From an uncultured Saprospiraceae bacterium (GTDB lineage Bacteria > Bacteroidota > Bacteroidia > Chitinophagales > Saprospiraceae): a stretch of 64,000 bases of DNA. Location: the NCBI GenBank assembly GCA_937995755.1, contig CALKJD010000019.1, positions 1 through 64,000 of the forward strand. The letters are read 5' to 3'. The notes below the pieces were generated by a model. It did not search any database, was not told where the DNA came from, and was given only the letters and a program-made list of their open reading frames with translations. Shown piece by piece: positions 1 to 10,781 of the stretch (the stretch's first letter is position 1; each line of letters opens with the position of its first letter). The position numbers were made by a program, and so were the translations under genes.

Positions 1-693
1 CATCATAACGAAGGTGTCACTACTGATATATTTAGAACGATGCCAGAACTCGTAGAGTTGATATTTACTGAGCGATATGTCCAGATATTTAAAGATTTAT
101 TGGGACCTGATATGATCATACTTCCTGAGCCAGCCATGCATCGCAATAGATTCTATTATTGGCATAAGGACTCAACTTTTTTAGATGAACAAGCCGAGAC
201 ATTTCATTGGAATAAAGATTTTCAGGCAATCATGGCGGCTATGTACCTTCAAGATAATGATGATGAGTATGGTGGTGGTCTAACCGTAGTACCTCATACT
301 CAACATAATAGAGATCCGTATCATAAGATACCAAAGATGAATATCGCTCAAAGAATATATCTTAAAGTACAAAAGATGCTAGGTCTTTCGTTTTTTGATA
401 CATTAGAAAAAGATCCCAAGCTTACCAATATACAATCGATGAAGGGTGATATTGTCTTGATAGATATCAGATTAGATCACAAAGGTACTACGCCCAAGAA
501 GCGAAGAGAAAATTATGATAAATTTGCTTATTTCAACTTTGTATTAGACTCTGATAAATATACCGCTGATGTTATCCGATGCATGAGAGCAAGGCCATCC
601 GGATATTTTAAAGAGTACCTTCAACATGACAAAGAGCTACCTGCTATACTTGTCGAGAAGAGCAAAGAGTTAGACTTCAACATTGACTTTTAG
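1..693 (+). CDS. Phytanoyl-CoA dioxygenase (PhyH)-like protein, 5' end cut by window edge
   Basis: Frame is open from base 1 through the ATG at 40 (HHNEGVTTDIFRTM...), so the real start is outside the window. HKD motif (YWHKDSTFLDE), GGGLTVVPHTQH and distal LDHKGT resemble PhyH-type Fe/2OG enzymes. Confidence 0.65.
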   Translation, partial: HHNEGVTTDIFRTMPELVELIFTERYVQIFKDLLGPDMIILPEPAMHRNRFYYWHKDSTFLDEQAETFHWNKDFQAIMAAMYLQDNDDEYGGGLTVVPHTQHNRDPYHKIPKMNIAQRIYLKVQKMLGLSFFDTLEKDPKLTNIQSMKGDIVLIDIRLDHKGTTPKKRRENYDKFAYFNFVLDSDKYTADVIRCMRARPSGYFKEYLQHDKELPAILVEKSKELDFNIDF

Positions 694-893
694 TCTTTAA
701 GAAAAAAAAGACTACTTGATAAAGAACTCGGTATTTTCGACAACATCAATTACCTTGCATGCTCATGGCTTGACCTATTTAAAGTTAAACTTTTACAAAA
801 GCTTTAGTTTTTTAAAATGACTTAATGAACCAATCGTTGGTAATTTGCTTGTCTATAGTCAACATGCATTCGCACAATATAAATAAAGAAAAA

Positions 894-3020
894 ATGTCCT
901 ATACATCTAATATGTATCAGAAGAATGATATAAAAGCTCCAATAGCAAGGAAAGAATCTCACATCATCACCACTCACGGCGATGATAGAGAGGACAATTA
1001 CTATTGGATGCGTCTTACCGATGAGCAAAAAACAGCTAAAAAGCTAGATGATCATACACAAGAAGTTGTGGATTACTTAAATGCTGAAAATGATTATACG
1101 AATAAGATGACTGACCATCTTAAGCCGTTTCAAGAGACTCTATTTAATGAAATCGTAGGCAGAATTAAGCAGACCGATATGTCTGTACCCTACCGCGATA
1201 ATGGATATTTCTATATCACTAGATATGAAGAAGGAAAAGAATACCCAATCCATGCTAGAAAAGAAGGAAGCTTAGAGGCTGTAGAACAGATAATGTTAAA
1301 TGTCAATGAACTTGCTTCAAAGTATGAATACTATGCCGTAAGCGGACTGTCTGTCTCGCCAGATAATAAGATACTTGCCTATGGAGAAGATCCAGTAAGT
1401 AGACGTCAATATACTCTTCGTTTCAAAAACTTGGAGACTGGAGAAATGTATGATGATCAAATAGAGAATACTACTGGAGGAGCAACCTGGGCAAACGATA
1501 ATAAAACGGTATTCTATACTCGTAAAGATGATGCTTTAAGATCGTATAAAATTTTTAAACATGTTATAGGGACTTCGGCAAACGAAGATATAGAAGTGTT
1601 TCATGAAAAAGATGACACTTTTAATGCATTTGTCTACAAAACCAAATCAGAGAAATATATCGTTATCGGATCATGGGCCACACTAAGTCAAGAGTATCAG
1701 ATACTTGATGCTAACCATCCAGATAGCGAATTGAAAATGTTTCAGTCGAGGGTTCGCAACCTAGAGCATTCCATTGGTCATTATGGTGATAAGTGGTACA
1801 TCCGCACCAATAAGGATGGAGCTAAAAACTTCAAAGTCATGACGACTACAGAAGATGCTACAACACAAGAAAATTGGGTCGATTATATTCCTCATAGAGA
1901 GAACGCGTTCTTAGAAGGAATGGATTTCTTTAAAGATTACTTTGTACTGACGGAACGTATTAATGGTATTACTAAGATCCGAGTACAGAAATGGAATGGT
2001 GAAAATGACCATTATATCGATTTTGGAGAAGAGGCATATCTCGCCTATACGAGTACCAATCCAGAGTTTGATACTGTGCAGTTAAGAGTAGGTTTCACTT
2101 CATTGACGACACCTAATACCACATTTGATTATGATATGAATTCTCAGACACTCAAGAAACTAAAACAGCAAGAAGTGATTGGAGATTTTAATCCCAACAA
2201 TTATGCTTCAGAGCGTATTATGGTAGATGCTAGAGATGGAGCTAGAGTACCAGTCTCTATAGTATATAAAAAGGGATATCAGAAAGACGGAAAGCAGCCA
2301 TTACTCTTATATGGATATGGTTCTTATGGTAATAGTATGGATCCTTATTTCAGTTCGGTGAGATTGAGCTTATTAGATCGTGGATTTGCTTTTGCAATAG
2401 CGCATATCAGAGGTGGGCAAGAGATGGGTAGACAATGGTATGAAGATGGAAAATTCCTTAAAAAGAAAAACACATTTACAGATTTTATCGACTGTGGAAA
2501 GTATCTGATAGACAATAAATATACGAGTACAGATGGTCTCATGGCAATGGGAGGATCCGCTGGAGGCTTACTAATGGGAGCTGTAATCAATATGGAACCA
2601 AATATGTGGAAAGGTGTGGTATCAGCAGTACCATTTGTAGATGTAGTCACTACCATGTTGGACGAAAGCATTCCACTGACCACTGGAGAATTTGATGAAT
2701 GGGGAAACCCTAAAGACAAGGAGTACTATGACTATATCAAATCCTACTCACCATTAGATAATATCGAATCTAAAGATTATCCAGCCATGCTGATTACTAC
2801 TGGCTATCATGATAGTCAAGTGCAGTATTGGGAGCCTGCTAAATGGATCGCTAAACTTCGAGAAATGAAGACAGACAACAATCCTCTCTTACTTCATACC
2901 AATATGGGAGCTGGTCATGGCGGTGCTTCTGGAAGGTTTCAGAGATACAAAGAGACGGCATTAGAATATGCTTTCTTCTTAGATTTAGTAGGAAGGGCCG
3001 ATATCGTTTCTGAGGCTTAA
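894..3020 (+). CDS. ptrB: S9A prolyl oligopeptidase family, oligopeptidase B-like
   Basis: GGSAGGLLMG serine motif, YGYGSYG, YYWMRL, C-terminal GAGHGG. ORF is open from 825; ATG at 894 (MSYTSNMYQKND) is the more likely start. Confidence 0.85.
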   Translation: MSYTSNMYQKNDIKAPIARKESHIITTHGDDREDNYYWMRLTDEQKTAKKLDDHTQEVVDYLNAENDYTNKMTDHLKPFQETLFNEIVGRIKQTDMSVPYRDNGYFYITRYEEGKEYPIHARKEGSLEAVEQIMLNVNELASKYEYYAVSGLSVSPDNKILAYGEDPVSRRQYTLRFKNLETGEMYDDQIENTTGGATWANDNKTVFYTRKDDALRSYKIFKHVIGTSANEDIEVFHEKDDTFNAFVYKTKSEKYIVIGSWATLSQEYQILDANHPDSELKMFQSRVRNLEHSIGHYGDKWYIRTNKDGAKNFKVMTTTEDATTQENWVDYIPHRENAFLEGMDFFKDYFVLTERINGITKIRVQKWNGENDHYIDFGEEAYLAYTSTNPEFDTVQLRVGFTSLTTPNTTFDYDMNSQTLKKLKQQEVIGDFNPNNYASERIMVDARDGARVPVSIVYKKGYQKDGKQPLLLYGYGSYGNSMDPYFSSVRLSLLDRGFAFAIAHIRGGQEMGRQWYEDGKFLKKKNTFTDFIDCGKYLIDNKYTSTDGLMAMGGSAGGLLMGAVINMEPNMWKGVVSAVPFVDVVTTMLDESIPLTTGEFDEWGNPKDKEYYDYIKSYSPLDNIESKDYPAMLITTGYHDSQVQYWEPAKWIAKLREMKTDNNPLLLHTNMGAGHGGASGRFQRYKETALEYAFFLDLVGRADIVSEA

Positions 3021-3044
3021 TACAATTAAGATTGGGAATAATTA

Positions 3045-3080
3045 GAAGAGCTTAATTAACAGATTAAGCTCTTCCTTTTA
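3045..3080 (+). terminator. Rho-independent terminator after the oligopeptidase gene
   Basis: Perfect 12-bp stem GAAGAGCTTAAT/ATTAAGCTCTTC, 6-nt loop, T-rich tail. Confidence 0.75.
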
Positions 3081-3208
3081 ACACTGACCATTAGATGCTA
3101 CCGTATTAGTTATATACGATAACATAATATTAATGATCGTTGAATACTTACTTGACCTCTTTTTTCCTATCTTACATAGGTAACTCAAATAAAAGCTGTC
3201 TATTCAAC

Positions 3209-3493
3209 ATGAAATGCATCGCTCTCATATTAGCCATTTTAATTGCTCTCTTGCCAGTAGTCAGTACAGCTGATTATTTGATCAATGACGGTAAGGCTAT
3301 GTTTGGCGGAACACTTAGTGAAGAAGAACGTGAAACTGAAGATGAAATAGTAATCGACGAAGAATATGTTTTCAGTCTTGAATTCTATGCGTCTACAACT
3401 TCTTTTAAATCTAAAGATCAAAATTGTTACATAGAATGTATGATCCAATTGCAAGATTATAAAGAAAACATTTCGCCTCCTCCGCAAGTGTAG
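3209..3493 (+). CDS. Small secreted hypothetical protein with C-terminal ISPPPQV
   Basis: ATG at 3209 starts a good signal peptide (MKCIALILAILIALLPVVSTA); same orientation as the downstream SulP gene. Confidence 0.5.
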   Translation: MKCIALILAILIALLPVVSTADYLINDGKAMFGGTLSEEERETEDEIVIDEEYVFSLEFYASTTSFKSKDQNCYIECMIQLQDYKENISPPPQV

Positions 3494-3610
3494 AACTAAG
3501 TTCTTTTTATTTCAACATCTATTCTTCAAGGATCTAATTTTATCTAAGGTCTCATTATTTTTCAGTAGCACTCACTTACATGGTTGCCTTACTAATTCTT
3601 AAAATTTAAC

Positions 3611-5458
3611 ATGAAAAACTATTTCACATTAAAACATATAAAAGGTGACCTTTTTGGAGGAATTACTGCTGGTATTGTCGCTTTGCCATTAGCCTTAGCA
3701 TTTGGTGTAAGTTCTGGATTAGGACCTACAGCAGGACTCTATGGAGCTATATTTGTAAGTTTTTTTGCTGCCCTATTTGGTGGTACTAACACTCAAATAT
3801 CTGGGCCAACAGCACCGATGACCGCTGTAAGTATGGTGGTTATAGCTGGTATCGTTGCACTCAATGATGGAGATGTTACCAAGGCATTACCAGCTATCCT
3901 AACCGTATTTTTGTTGGCAGGACTCATGCAAGTAGGATTGGGTTTTCTTGGACTAGGAAAATATATCAAGTACATACCCTATCCTGTTGTTAGTGGTTTT
4001 ATGACCGCTATTGGAGTCATTATCTTGATTACTCAAATTATGCCCTCCATAGGCTACTATCCTAAAGAAGATTTAGAATATGTCAATCAATTTGTACCTC
4101 AAGCTGAAGAGTTGATTTTAGAAAACATATTAAAGGACGAAGCTAATGAGGGCTTACTTGTACTAGAAGATTTTGAAGAAACTATAAAGCGAGCTAAGGA
4201 CATTACTCCTGAAGAAATTCAGAGAGAAGCAGCAACTCTTGCAGGTAGCGATTCGTCTGGAGTGTTAGGAGCATTGAGGGTATTGCCGAGAGGATTTAAG
4301 AATATCAAATGGCTTGAACTTATTCTTTCCTTATGCACAATCCTCATCATATTTGGATTTAAAAGAATCACCACAGTGATACCAAGTACATTAGTCGCAT
4401 TGATTGTGGTATCAGGGGTTGCTTATTTTGCAGGATATGATTACATACCTATATCACAAATACCTAGTGGATTCCCTAAACCAAACTTAGGAATATTTAC
4501 CAATTTTGATCTTAGCTCAGTTACTCCCTATATCTTTACTGCATTGACACTAGCATTACTGGGAGCTATAGATTCATTACTCACATCCGTAGTAGCGGAT
4601 AACATGACTAAGACACAACACAATCCTAACAAAGAGCTTGTAGGCCAAGGAATAGGAAATGCTATAGGTGCAATATTTGGTGGACTTCCTGGAGCAGGAG
4701 CAACGATACGAACGGTAGTTAACATTAACTCTGGAGGAAAAACAAGAATATCTGGAATGATCGCTGGTGTTCTATTATTAATCGTAATGATCTCACTAGG
4801 GCCTACTGCTTCTAAGATTCCTGCAGCTGTGCTAGCAGGTATATTAATCACAGTAGGGATTAGTGTAATGGATTACAAAGGCCTCAAGGCAATTCCTAAT
4901 ATGCCGAAGCCTGAAGTAGCAATTATGCTCATCGTATTGGTCTTATCTAGTGTATGGAATCTTGTCTATGCAGTAGGTATCGGACTCGTCATAGCGTCTC
5001 TTATGTTCATGAAAAAAATCGGTGATCTAACGTCAGAAAAATCAGATGTAAAATCGCTTAATGAAGAACCTTGGGCAGATGAATTTGCCTTTCCAGAAAA
5101 TCTAAAAGAAGAGGTATTTATCAAGCATATACAAGGACCTTTATTTTTTGGAACCACAAGTGATTTCGTCGCCTTATCTAATCAATTACCGGACACAGCG
5201 CAAGCCGTAATTATTCGGATGGATAAAACATCCTATATAGATCAATCTGGATTATATGCTCTTGAAGATGTAATCGTTCCGCTAGCTAATAAAGGCAAAA
5301 AAGTATTAATCGTAGGTCTTCAAAAGCAACCTAAATATATGATGGAAAGAGTCAACATGATTCCTACATTATTACCAAAAGAACTTCTCTTTGAGAACAT
5401 CGATGAATGCTTGACTTACATTAAAGAAAATGTTGAAGATATCTATCCGAACAAGTGA
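3611..5458 (+). CDS. SulP family inorganic anion transporter with C-terminal STAS domain
   Basis: N-terminal GDLFGGITAGIVALPLALAFGVSSGLGP, TM-rich, STAS-like C-terminus (DQSGLYALEDVI). Confidence 0.93.
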   Translation: MKNYFTLKHIKGDLFGGITAGIVALPLALAFGVSSGLGPTAGLYGAIFVSFFAALFGGTNTQISGPTAPMTAVSMVVIAGIVALNDGDVTKALPAILTVFLLAGLMQVGLGFLGLGKYIKYIPYPVVSGFMTAIGVIILITQIMPSIGYYPKEDLEYVNQFVPQAEELILENILKDEANEGLLVLEDFEETIKRAKDITPEEIQREAATLAGSDSSGVLGALRVLPRGFKNIKWLELILSLCTILIIFGFKRITTVIPSTLVALIVVSGVAYFAGYDYIPISQIPSGFPKPNLGIFTNFDLSSVTPYIFTALTLALLGAIDSLLTSVVADNMTKTQHNPNKELVGQGIGNAIGAIFGGLPGAGATIRTVVNINSGGKTRISGMIAGVLLLIVMISLGPTASKIPAAVLAGILITVGISVMDYKGLKAIPNMPKPEVAIMLIVLVLSSVWNLVYAVGIGLVIASLMFMKKIGDLTSEKSDVKSLNEEPWADEFAFPENLKEEVFIKHIQGPLFFGTTSDFVALSNQLPDTAQAVIIRMDKTSYIDQSGLYALEDVIVPLANKGKKVLIVGLQKQPKYMMERVNMIPTLLPKELLFENIDECLTYIKENVEDIYPNK

Positions 5459-5464
5459 TAATTA

Positions 5465-5510
5465 AAAAGTATTCTGTGCCTATTTAAAGGCGCAGAATAC
5501 TTTTGTTAAT
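5465..5510 (+). terminator. Rho-independent terminator after the SulP gene
   Basis: AAAAGTATTCTGTGCCT/AGGCGCAGAATACTTTT stem (17 bp, one G-U), loop atttaa. Confidence 0.75.
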
Positions 5511-5734
5511 TTACAATTTGATCTAGCGTATAAGTTAAGTGAAAAGAACATTTCGATTAGAACTGGTACCAAATATATTTCAGTAGCAAGATTGATATTT
5601 CTTTGATAGAATTATTTTCTATCTCTATAATATAGCTGGACAATATTTCTAATCAGTTCGTATCAATTTGTATCAGTTTGTATCATTTACAAACTAGCCT
5701 AAATAGGCCTCTAAGCGAGTAAATAACGATAATT

Positions 5735-6835
5735 CTAAACTAGATTAAGTACCTCGATAATTTTTTCGCATTCTTTCTCCCATGCTAAAGACCCTTTAGC
5801 AGTTATACAAGATCTCTTCATATAGTCATATCTAACTGAGTCTTGCTGAAGGTCAATGATAGTTTTCACAATGAGTTTATCTGACAATTCTGACAACAAC
5901 TCCCCTATTCCATACTTCTCTACCACAACACGATACTCAGGAAAATCCATATGCAGCGCTGGTAATTCAGCTTGTATGTAGTCAAATGTTCTATTAGCCA
6001 ATGAATGATAATAATTGCCAGCAGAATCATCTAATAAATTAATTCCTATCCAAGCATTACTTGCCCAATCATGCATGTCATTTGGATTCATCCAACCCTG
6101 AAAATGTATTCGTTCATGAGCCACAGAATTATCCGCTAACAACCTCAATGCTAATGACCTATCGCCTTCACCTGCTATTCGAAGATCTAAATCTGGCAAT
6201 GATGACATTGCAAATATTACCTCCTCTAAGCCTCTCCCTTCATTTAATACTCCTTGATACCAAATATAGGGTCTTGCATAAATTAACTTCTTAGTACTTC
6301 TCTCCTTGGTCATCGGAAGATTTCTTACCGGAATAAATTCACATCCATAGGTTTCTGCTAATATATGAGCAAGCGATTCGTTTACAGTAAATCTATGATC
6401 GTATCCTTTCATCGTCATTTCACCCACTAGAGACCAGATTCTTCTCTTTATGGGAGATGCAATCAACTCAGGAACTTCAGTAAATAATTCGTGTGCATCA
6501 TGAATCGACAATGACCTTCTTAGCCATGCTGCTATTTTCACAGGCAAAGCTGTATCTAAATCTACACTATACATCAACTTAGGTGAAGAAGAAAAAAGTA
6601 AATAATAGAATAATCTGATCTGATACTCCACATAAAATAAGACGCCACTTTGAAATATCATAGATAACCGATGCTGACCAAATACTTGATTGTAAAGTGG
6701 TTCGCTGTTTTTCTTTCTGCGTCCAACAAGAGTAACATCATATCCTAAATCTTGTAGAGTAATACATATACGATGCATCCTTTGATCCTGATTGAGATCA
6801 TTCGTTACCGCTACATATGCATGAGATATTGACAA
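5735..6835 (-). CDS. Glycosyltransferase, GT4-like
   Basis: N-terminal TNDLNQDQRMHRICITLQDLGYDVTLVGR and GEGDRSLALRLLADNSVAHERIHFQGWM typical of GT-B enzymes. Confidence 0.8.
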   Translation of the reverse strand: MSISHAYVAVTNDLNQDQRMHRICITLQDLGYDVTLVGRRKKNSEPLYNQVFGQHRLSMIFQSGVLFYVEYQIRLFYYLLFSSSPKLMYSVDLDTALPVKIAAWLRRSLSIHDAHELFTEVPELIASPIKRRIWSLVGEMTMKGYDHRFTVNESLAHILAETYGCEFIPVRNLPMTKERSTKKLIYARPYIWYQGVLNEGRGLEEVIFAMSSLPDLDLRIAGEGDRSLALRLLADNSVAHERIHFQGWMNPNDMHDWASNAWIGINLLDDSAGNYYHSLANRTFDYIQAELPALHMDFPEYRVVVEKYGIGELLSELSDKLIVKTIIDLQQDSVRYDYMKRSCITAKGSLAWEKECEKIIEVLNLV

Positions 6836-6859
6836 TTAATATAAGTTGGATGTAAAATT

Positions 6860-7309
6860 CTATTCGCCTCGAAGTCTACTATCTTCTCGCTGCGCATATT
6901 TGACGATCTTACGCATACTTCGCATGATCGTAAGTAAGATGACATATCCAAATGTAAATACAAAGAATATCCACTTAAAAGATGCTGCTTCTCTAATAGT
7001 CAATCCTGAAAACAAATATGAGATACCTGCACCTAAAGTGGATAAAGCTACATAGGACAAAATAGACTCCGTCCAATATTTAGTCTGATCATCTTCAGCG
7101 AAACTCAAAAGACAGTTTGCTAATGCATAGAAAAGCAAAAACGAAAAACTTACCACATAAGGAAAATAGACCTTTGGAGAAAACCAACCAATCATGATAG
7201 CAAGCTTGGCCAATATACAAACGACAATAATGATAGCCAGCACTGTCAATGCCTGATACATTGGCCTGACTTTATACTCAAAAATCGATTTATTAGGATC
7301 TAATGTCAT
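6860..7309 (-). CDS. Hypothetical integral membrane protein
   Basis: Four predicted hydrophobic segments; same strand as and immediately upstream of the glycosyltransferase. Confidence 0.6.
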   Translation of the reverse strand: MTLDPNKSIFEYKVRPMYQALTVLAIIIVVCILAKLAIMIGWFSPKVYFPYVVSFSFLLFYALANCLLSFAEDDQTKYWTESILSYVALSTLGAGISYLFSGLTIREAASFKWIFFVFTFGYVILLTIMRSMRKIVKYAQREDSRLRGE

Positions 7310-7531
7310 AATTGGGCTTTCTTATTCTGCAATATACTAACACGTGACTATTTATAAGGTTATAACTACAACTATATAAAGCCATTAAAAGCGTTAATTT
7401 ATTGTAAAAACGTCCTATCAGACAACTATTGGTGTGTTTTACTAGTATTTATAAGAGAAATGATATTTTTGTATCCCTCTATCTCTGATGTGAAGGGTAA
7501 ATTTAATTATACTTAATATTAAACGCATACA

Positions 7532-9184
7532 ATGAAAAAACTATTAACCTTAGTACTTGCTTCAGCTTGCTATGTAACGATGTCAGCACAAGCACCTAGC
7601 GATTGGTATCACCAAGATCCTGCAGATGGATTCAATGGTGTATCAGTAGATAAGACTTATAACACATTACTCAAGGGGAGATCATCTCAAACTGTAGTAG
7701 TAGCGATCATCGACTCTGGTATGGATATAGAGCATGAAGATCTTGCTGATAATATGTGGGTAAATCCGGGTGAAATACCAGGAAATGGAATTGATGATGA
7801 CAATAACGGATATATTGATGATATCCATGGTTGGAATTTTATCGGAGGTAAAGATGGTAGCCATGTTGGTGGTGACAATCTAGAAGTAACTAGACAATAC
7901 GCCATTTATAGAGGTAAATTTGATAAAGTATCTAATCCTGCGTCTCTTAACAAAGAGGATAAGATGAAGTATGAAAAATACCTTATCTATAAAGAAGAAG
8001 TAGAATCTGCGAGAAAAAGAGCAACTAGTAGAATCGCTAGAATGGATAGCATTGGTACTGAACTAGCATTATCTATTGATGCTGCTGCTACTGCTATTGG
8101 ATCTGATACGATCACTGCAGCTGCTGTCAATTCTATAGAGGCTGGTGATGATGCTAAATTAGCTATGGCTAAAAGAGTATTACCACAGTTTTTAGCTGAA
8201 CCAATGACTTCTGCACAAGTAAAAGAAGCTTTAAAAGGAGCTCTCGATGGTGATAAAGCATATTGGAACTCTCAATTGAAATATCATTACAACCCAGATC
8301 TCAATACAAGAGAAATCGTAGGTGATGACTATAGTGATAGCAGACAAACAGACTATGGTAACAATGATGTAGAAGGGCCAGATCCACTACACGGAACTCA
8401 CGTAGGTGGTATCGTAGGTGCTGTAAGAGATAATGGTATCGGTGTACAAGGTGTCGCTAACAATGTAAAGTTAATGTCTGTACGTACTGTACCTGACGGA
8501 GATGAGCGAGATAAAGATGTAGCTGCTGCCATCAGATATGCAGTAGATAACGGTGCAAGTGTAATCAACATGAGTTTTGGAAAAGGCTTTAGCCATGATA
8601 AAGACATCGTTGATGAAGCGGTAAAATATGCTAAGAAGAAGGATGTACTATTAGTACACGCTGCTGGTAACTCTGCACAAGACAATGACACTACAGGAAA
8701 TTTCCCTAACGACAAGTATGACAAAAGAGATGGTTGGTGGATATTCAAAAAGGATAAGAAAGCTAAAAACTGGATTGAAGTAGGTGCACTTAACTTTGAA
8801 AAAGGTGAAGACTTATCTGCAACATTCTCTAACTACGGTGCTGAAAATGTAGATGTATTTGCTCCTGGTGTACAGATATATAATACATTACCTAATAATG
8901 AATACAGAAACCTTCAAGGTACTTCAATGGCAGCTCCTGTAGTTGCTGGAGTTGCCGCTGTACTAAGATCTTACTTCCCAGCACTTACAGCTGAGCAAGT
9001 AAAAGATATCATTATGAATTCTGCAATCAAGCAAAGTGATATTGTAAAGAAGCCTGGTACTGATGAGATGGTTCCATTTTCTGAACTATCTGTTTCTGGT
9101 GGTATATTAAACATGTATAATGCTGTTGAATTAGCATTAAAAACTAAAGGAAAGAAGAAAGTAAAAGGAAAGAAGAAAGCGTAA
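7532..9184 (+). CDS. S8 (subtilisin-like) serine peptidase with signal peptide
   Basis: Catalytic motifs DSGMDIEHEDLADN, HGTHVGGIVGA, GTSMAAPVVAGVAAVL. Confidence 0.93.
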   Translation: MKKLLTLVLASACYVTMSAQAPSDWYHQDPADGFNGVSVDKTYNTLLKGRSSQTVVVAIIDSGMDIEHEDLADNMWVNPGEIPGNGIDDDNNGYIDDIHGWNFIGGKDGSHVGGDNLEVTRQYAIYRGKFDKVSNPASLNKEDKMKYEKYLIYKEEVESARKRATSRIARMDSIGTELALSIDAAATAIGSDTITAAAVNSIEAGDDAKLAMAKRVLPQFLAEPMTSAQVKEALKGALDGDKAYWNSQLKYHYNPDLNTREIVGDDYSDSRQTDYGNNDVEGPDPLHGTHVGGIVGAVRDNGIGVQGVANNVKLMSVRTVPDGDERDKDVAAAIRYAVDNGASVINMSFGKGFSHDKDIVDEAVKYAKKKDVLLVHAAGNSAQDNDTTGNFPNDKYDKRDGWWIFKKDKKAKNWIEVGALNFEKGEDLSATFSNYGAENVDVFAPGVQIYNTLPNNEYRNLQGTSMAAPVVAGVAAVLRSYFPALTAEQVKDIIMNSAIKQSDIVKKPGTDEMVPFSELSVSGGILNMYNAVELALKTKGKKKVKGKKKA

Positions 9185-9210
9185 TAACCTTCTACTTTTA
9201 TAAAATATGC

Positions 9211-9246
9211 AATGGCTACTTTCATTTTGGAAGTAGCCATTTTTGT
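9211..9246 (+). terminator. Terminator after the S8 peptidase
   Basis: AATGGCTACTT...AAGTAGCCATT followed by TTTTTG. Confidence 0.75.
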
Positions 9247-9362
9247 ATCCATAATATTATTTATTATAGATTGTTTGTAGAAACAAATCTGTTCCAACAC
9301 AGAAATGTATAGAACTTTATATTAGGCAGACAAATACTCAAAACACTTTAAATCTATGTAAC

Positions 9363-10163
9363 TTGCCAACGATGAGAAAACTATCCAATTTATACCAAAG
9401 AGTAAGGTTCTGCATGCGATTTGGAGCGACTTGGAGTGATAGCTATAAACTCATAATATTAACACTCAACTATCATCTAGCCATAAGGTCCAAAGCCAAA
9501 AGACTGCTACTCCAATCAGACAATCGGATATATACTATCCATGCACGATATCATGGAAAAGCATTTCCTTTGTTCTTCAGAAGACAAGACCTTTCTATGC
9601 TATATGAAGTGTGGATGGATCAAAGCTATCGTATCACATCAATAAATAGTATAATCGGCGATGTATTAGATATAGGTGCACACGTTGGATTTACTACACT
9701 GTACTTTTGGACTCTATTAGGCGATACACACCAATACATCTGTATAGAAGGATCTGAAAAGAATGGCTCTATCCTAAAGAAAAATACAGAGATAATATCA
9801 CGATGTACGGTATATCAAAATGTAGTAACCGGCGACGGAAGGCAAGTGCGATTTTATGACGAGATGTCAGGTCACCTACATCAAGTCCATGATACATTGG
9901 GTAAACTTCAAACCTCTAAGACTATTAACGACTTAATCACTAATTCGAAACATCTAGTGATTGGAATATGTAAGATAGATATAGAGGGAATGGAGCTTGA
10001 ACTACTAAGCACAAACAATCAATGGTTACTCAAGGTAAACCATCTCTTCTTAGAAATGCATCATCCTGACGAATATGATAGCATTGAAAAAACTTTAAAG
10101 ATGAAGGGATTAATATCTAATAGCAATTCGGCTATCAAGTATTTTGTCCGCCAAGAACATTAA
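9363..10163 (+). CDS. FkbM family methyltransferase
   Basis: GDVLDIGAHVGFTTLYF (SAM motif), ICIEGSEKNGSILKKN, CKIDIEGMELELL. Confidence 0.85.
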   Translation: MPTMRKLSNLYQRVRFCMRFGATWSDSYKLIILTLNYHLAIRSKAKRLLLQSDNRIYTIHARYHGKAFPLFFRRQDLSMLYEVWMDQSYRITSINSIIGDVLDIGAHVGFTTLYFWTLLGDTHQYICIEGSEKNGSILKKNTEIISRCTVYQNVVTGDGRQVRFYDEMSGHLHQVHDTLGKLQTSKTINDLITNSKHLVIGICKIDIEGMELELLSTNNQWLLKVNHLFLEMHHPDEYDSIEKTLKMKGLISNSNSAIKYFVRQEH

Positions 10164-10781
10164 TGGATAGGACGGAAGTAAATTAAAATAGCCCTACATA
10201 TATGTAGAGCTATAAAAATCATTTAACCTGAACATTTCAATTTGTCTTTTGGGAAGACCATGTCTTTAAGATAGATTCTCAATCAACCATGAAGGTGAAA
10301 ATACTAACCTCACTATCCTACTAAACATCTTATATCTAGTAACATTTCAAATAATAGACCAATTCGAAAATGTAAAATCGATCTGTCAACTAGCTTGCAA
10401 AAAAATCTTACTTACTCATATGAGCTATAATCCTTATATCACAGGCTTTTAGGTGTGATATTTGCTCATATTCTTATAGACTTTACTCTATGCTTCTTGT
10501 CAGTGAAATCCCTGATGCAACTGATTGATAGATAGAGTATTATTGCAATTAATACTCATTAACACTTTAAATGCTTACTAAATTATTACTACCTACGCTT
10601 AGGTATTAACCGAAAGAATTGGAATAAGCTGGATAACGAATTAGAATTTATACGATCATTTAATAGAGTAGATCTTATAGACCTTTTCTAATAAAGTTTT
10701 TGACTTTGTTGGTACGCTTAAAATTCTTGATATTTATAGAGCATTTGAAATTGTTGATTGTATAAGAATGGATAAAAGTAC

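Noticed and set aside
2345-2719. 124-aa minus-strand ORF
   Set aside because: Fully antisense to the confidently coding oligopeptidase gene; shadow ORF.
4528-4851. 107-aa minus-strand ORF
   Set aside because: Shadow of the SulP transporter; composition explained by codon bias of the real strand.
8398-8748. 116-aa minus-strand ORF
   Set aside because: Antisense to the S8 peptidase catalytic region.
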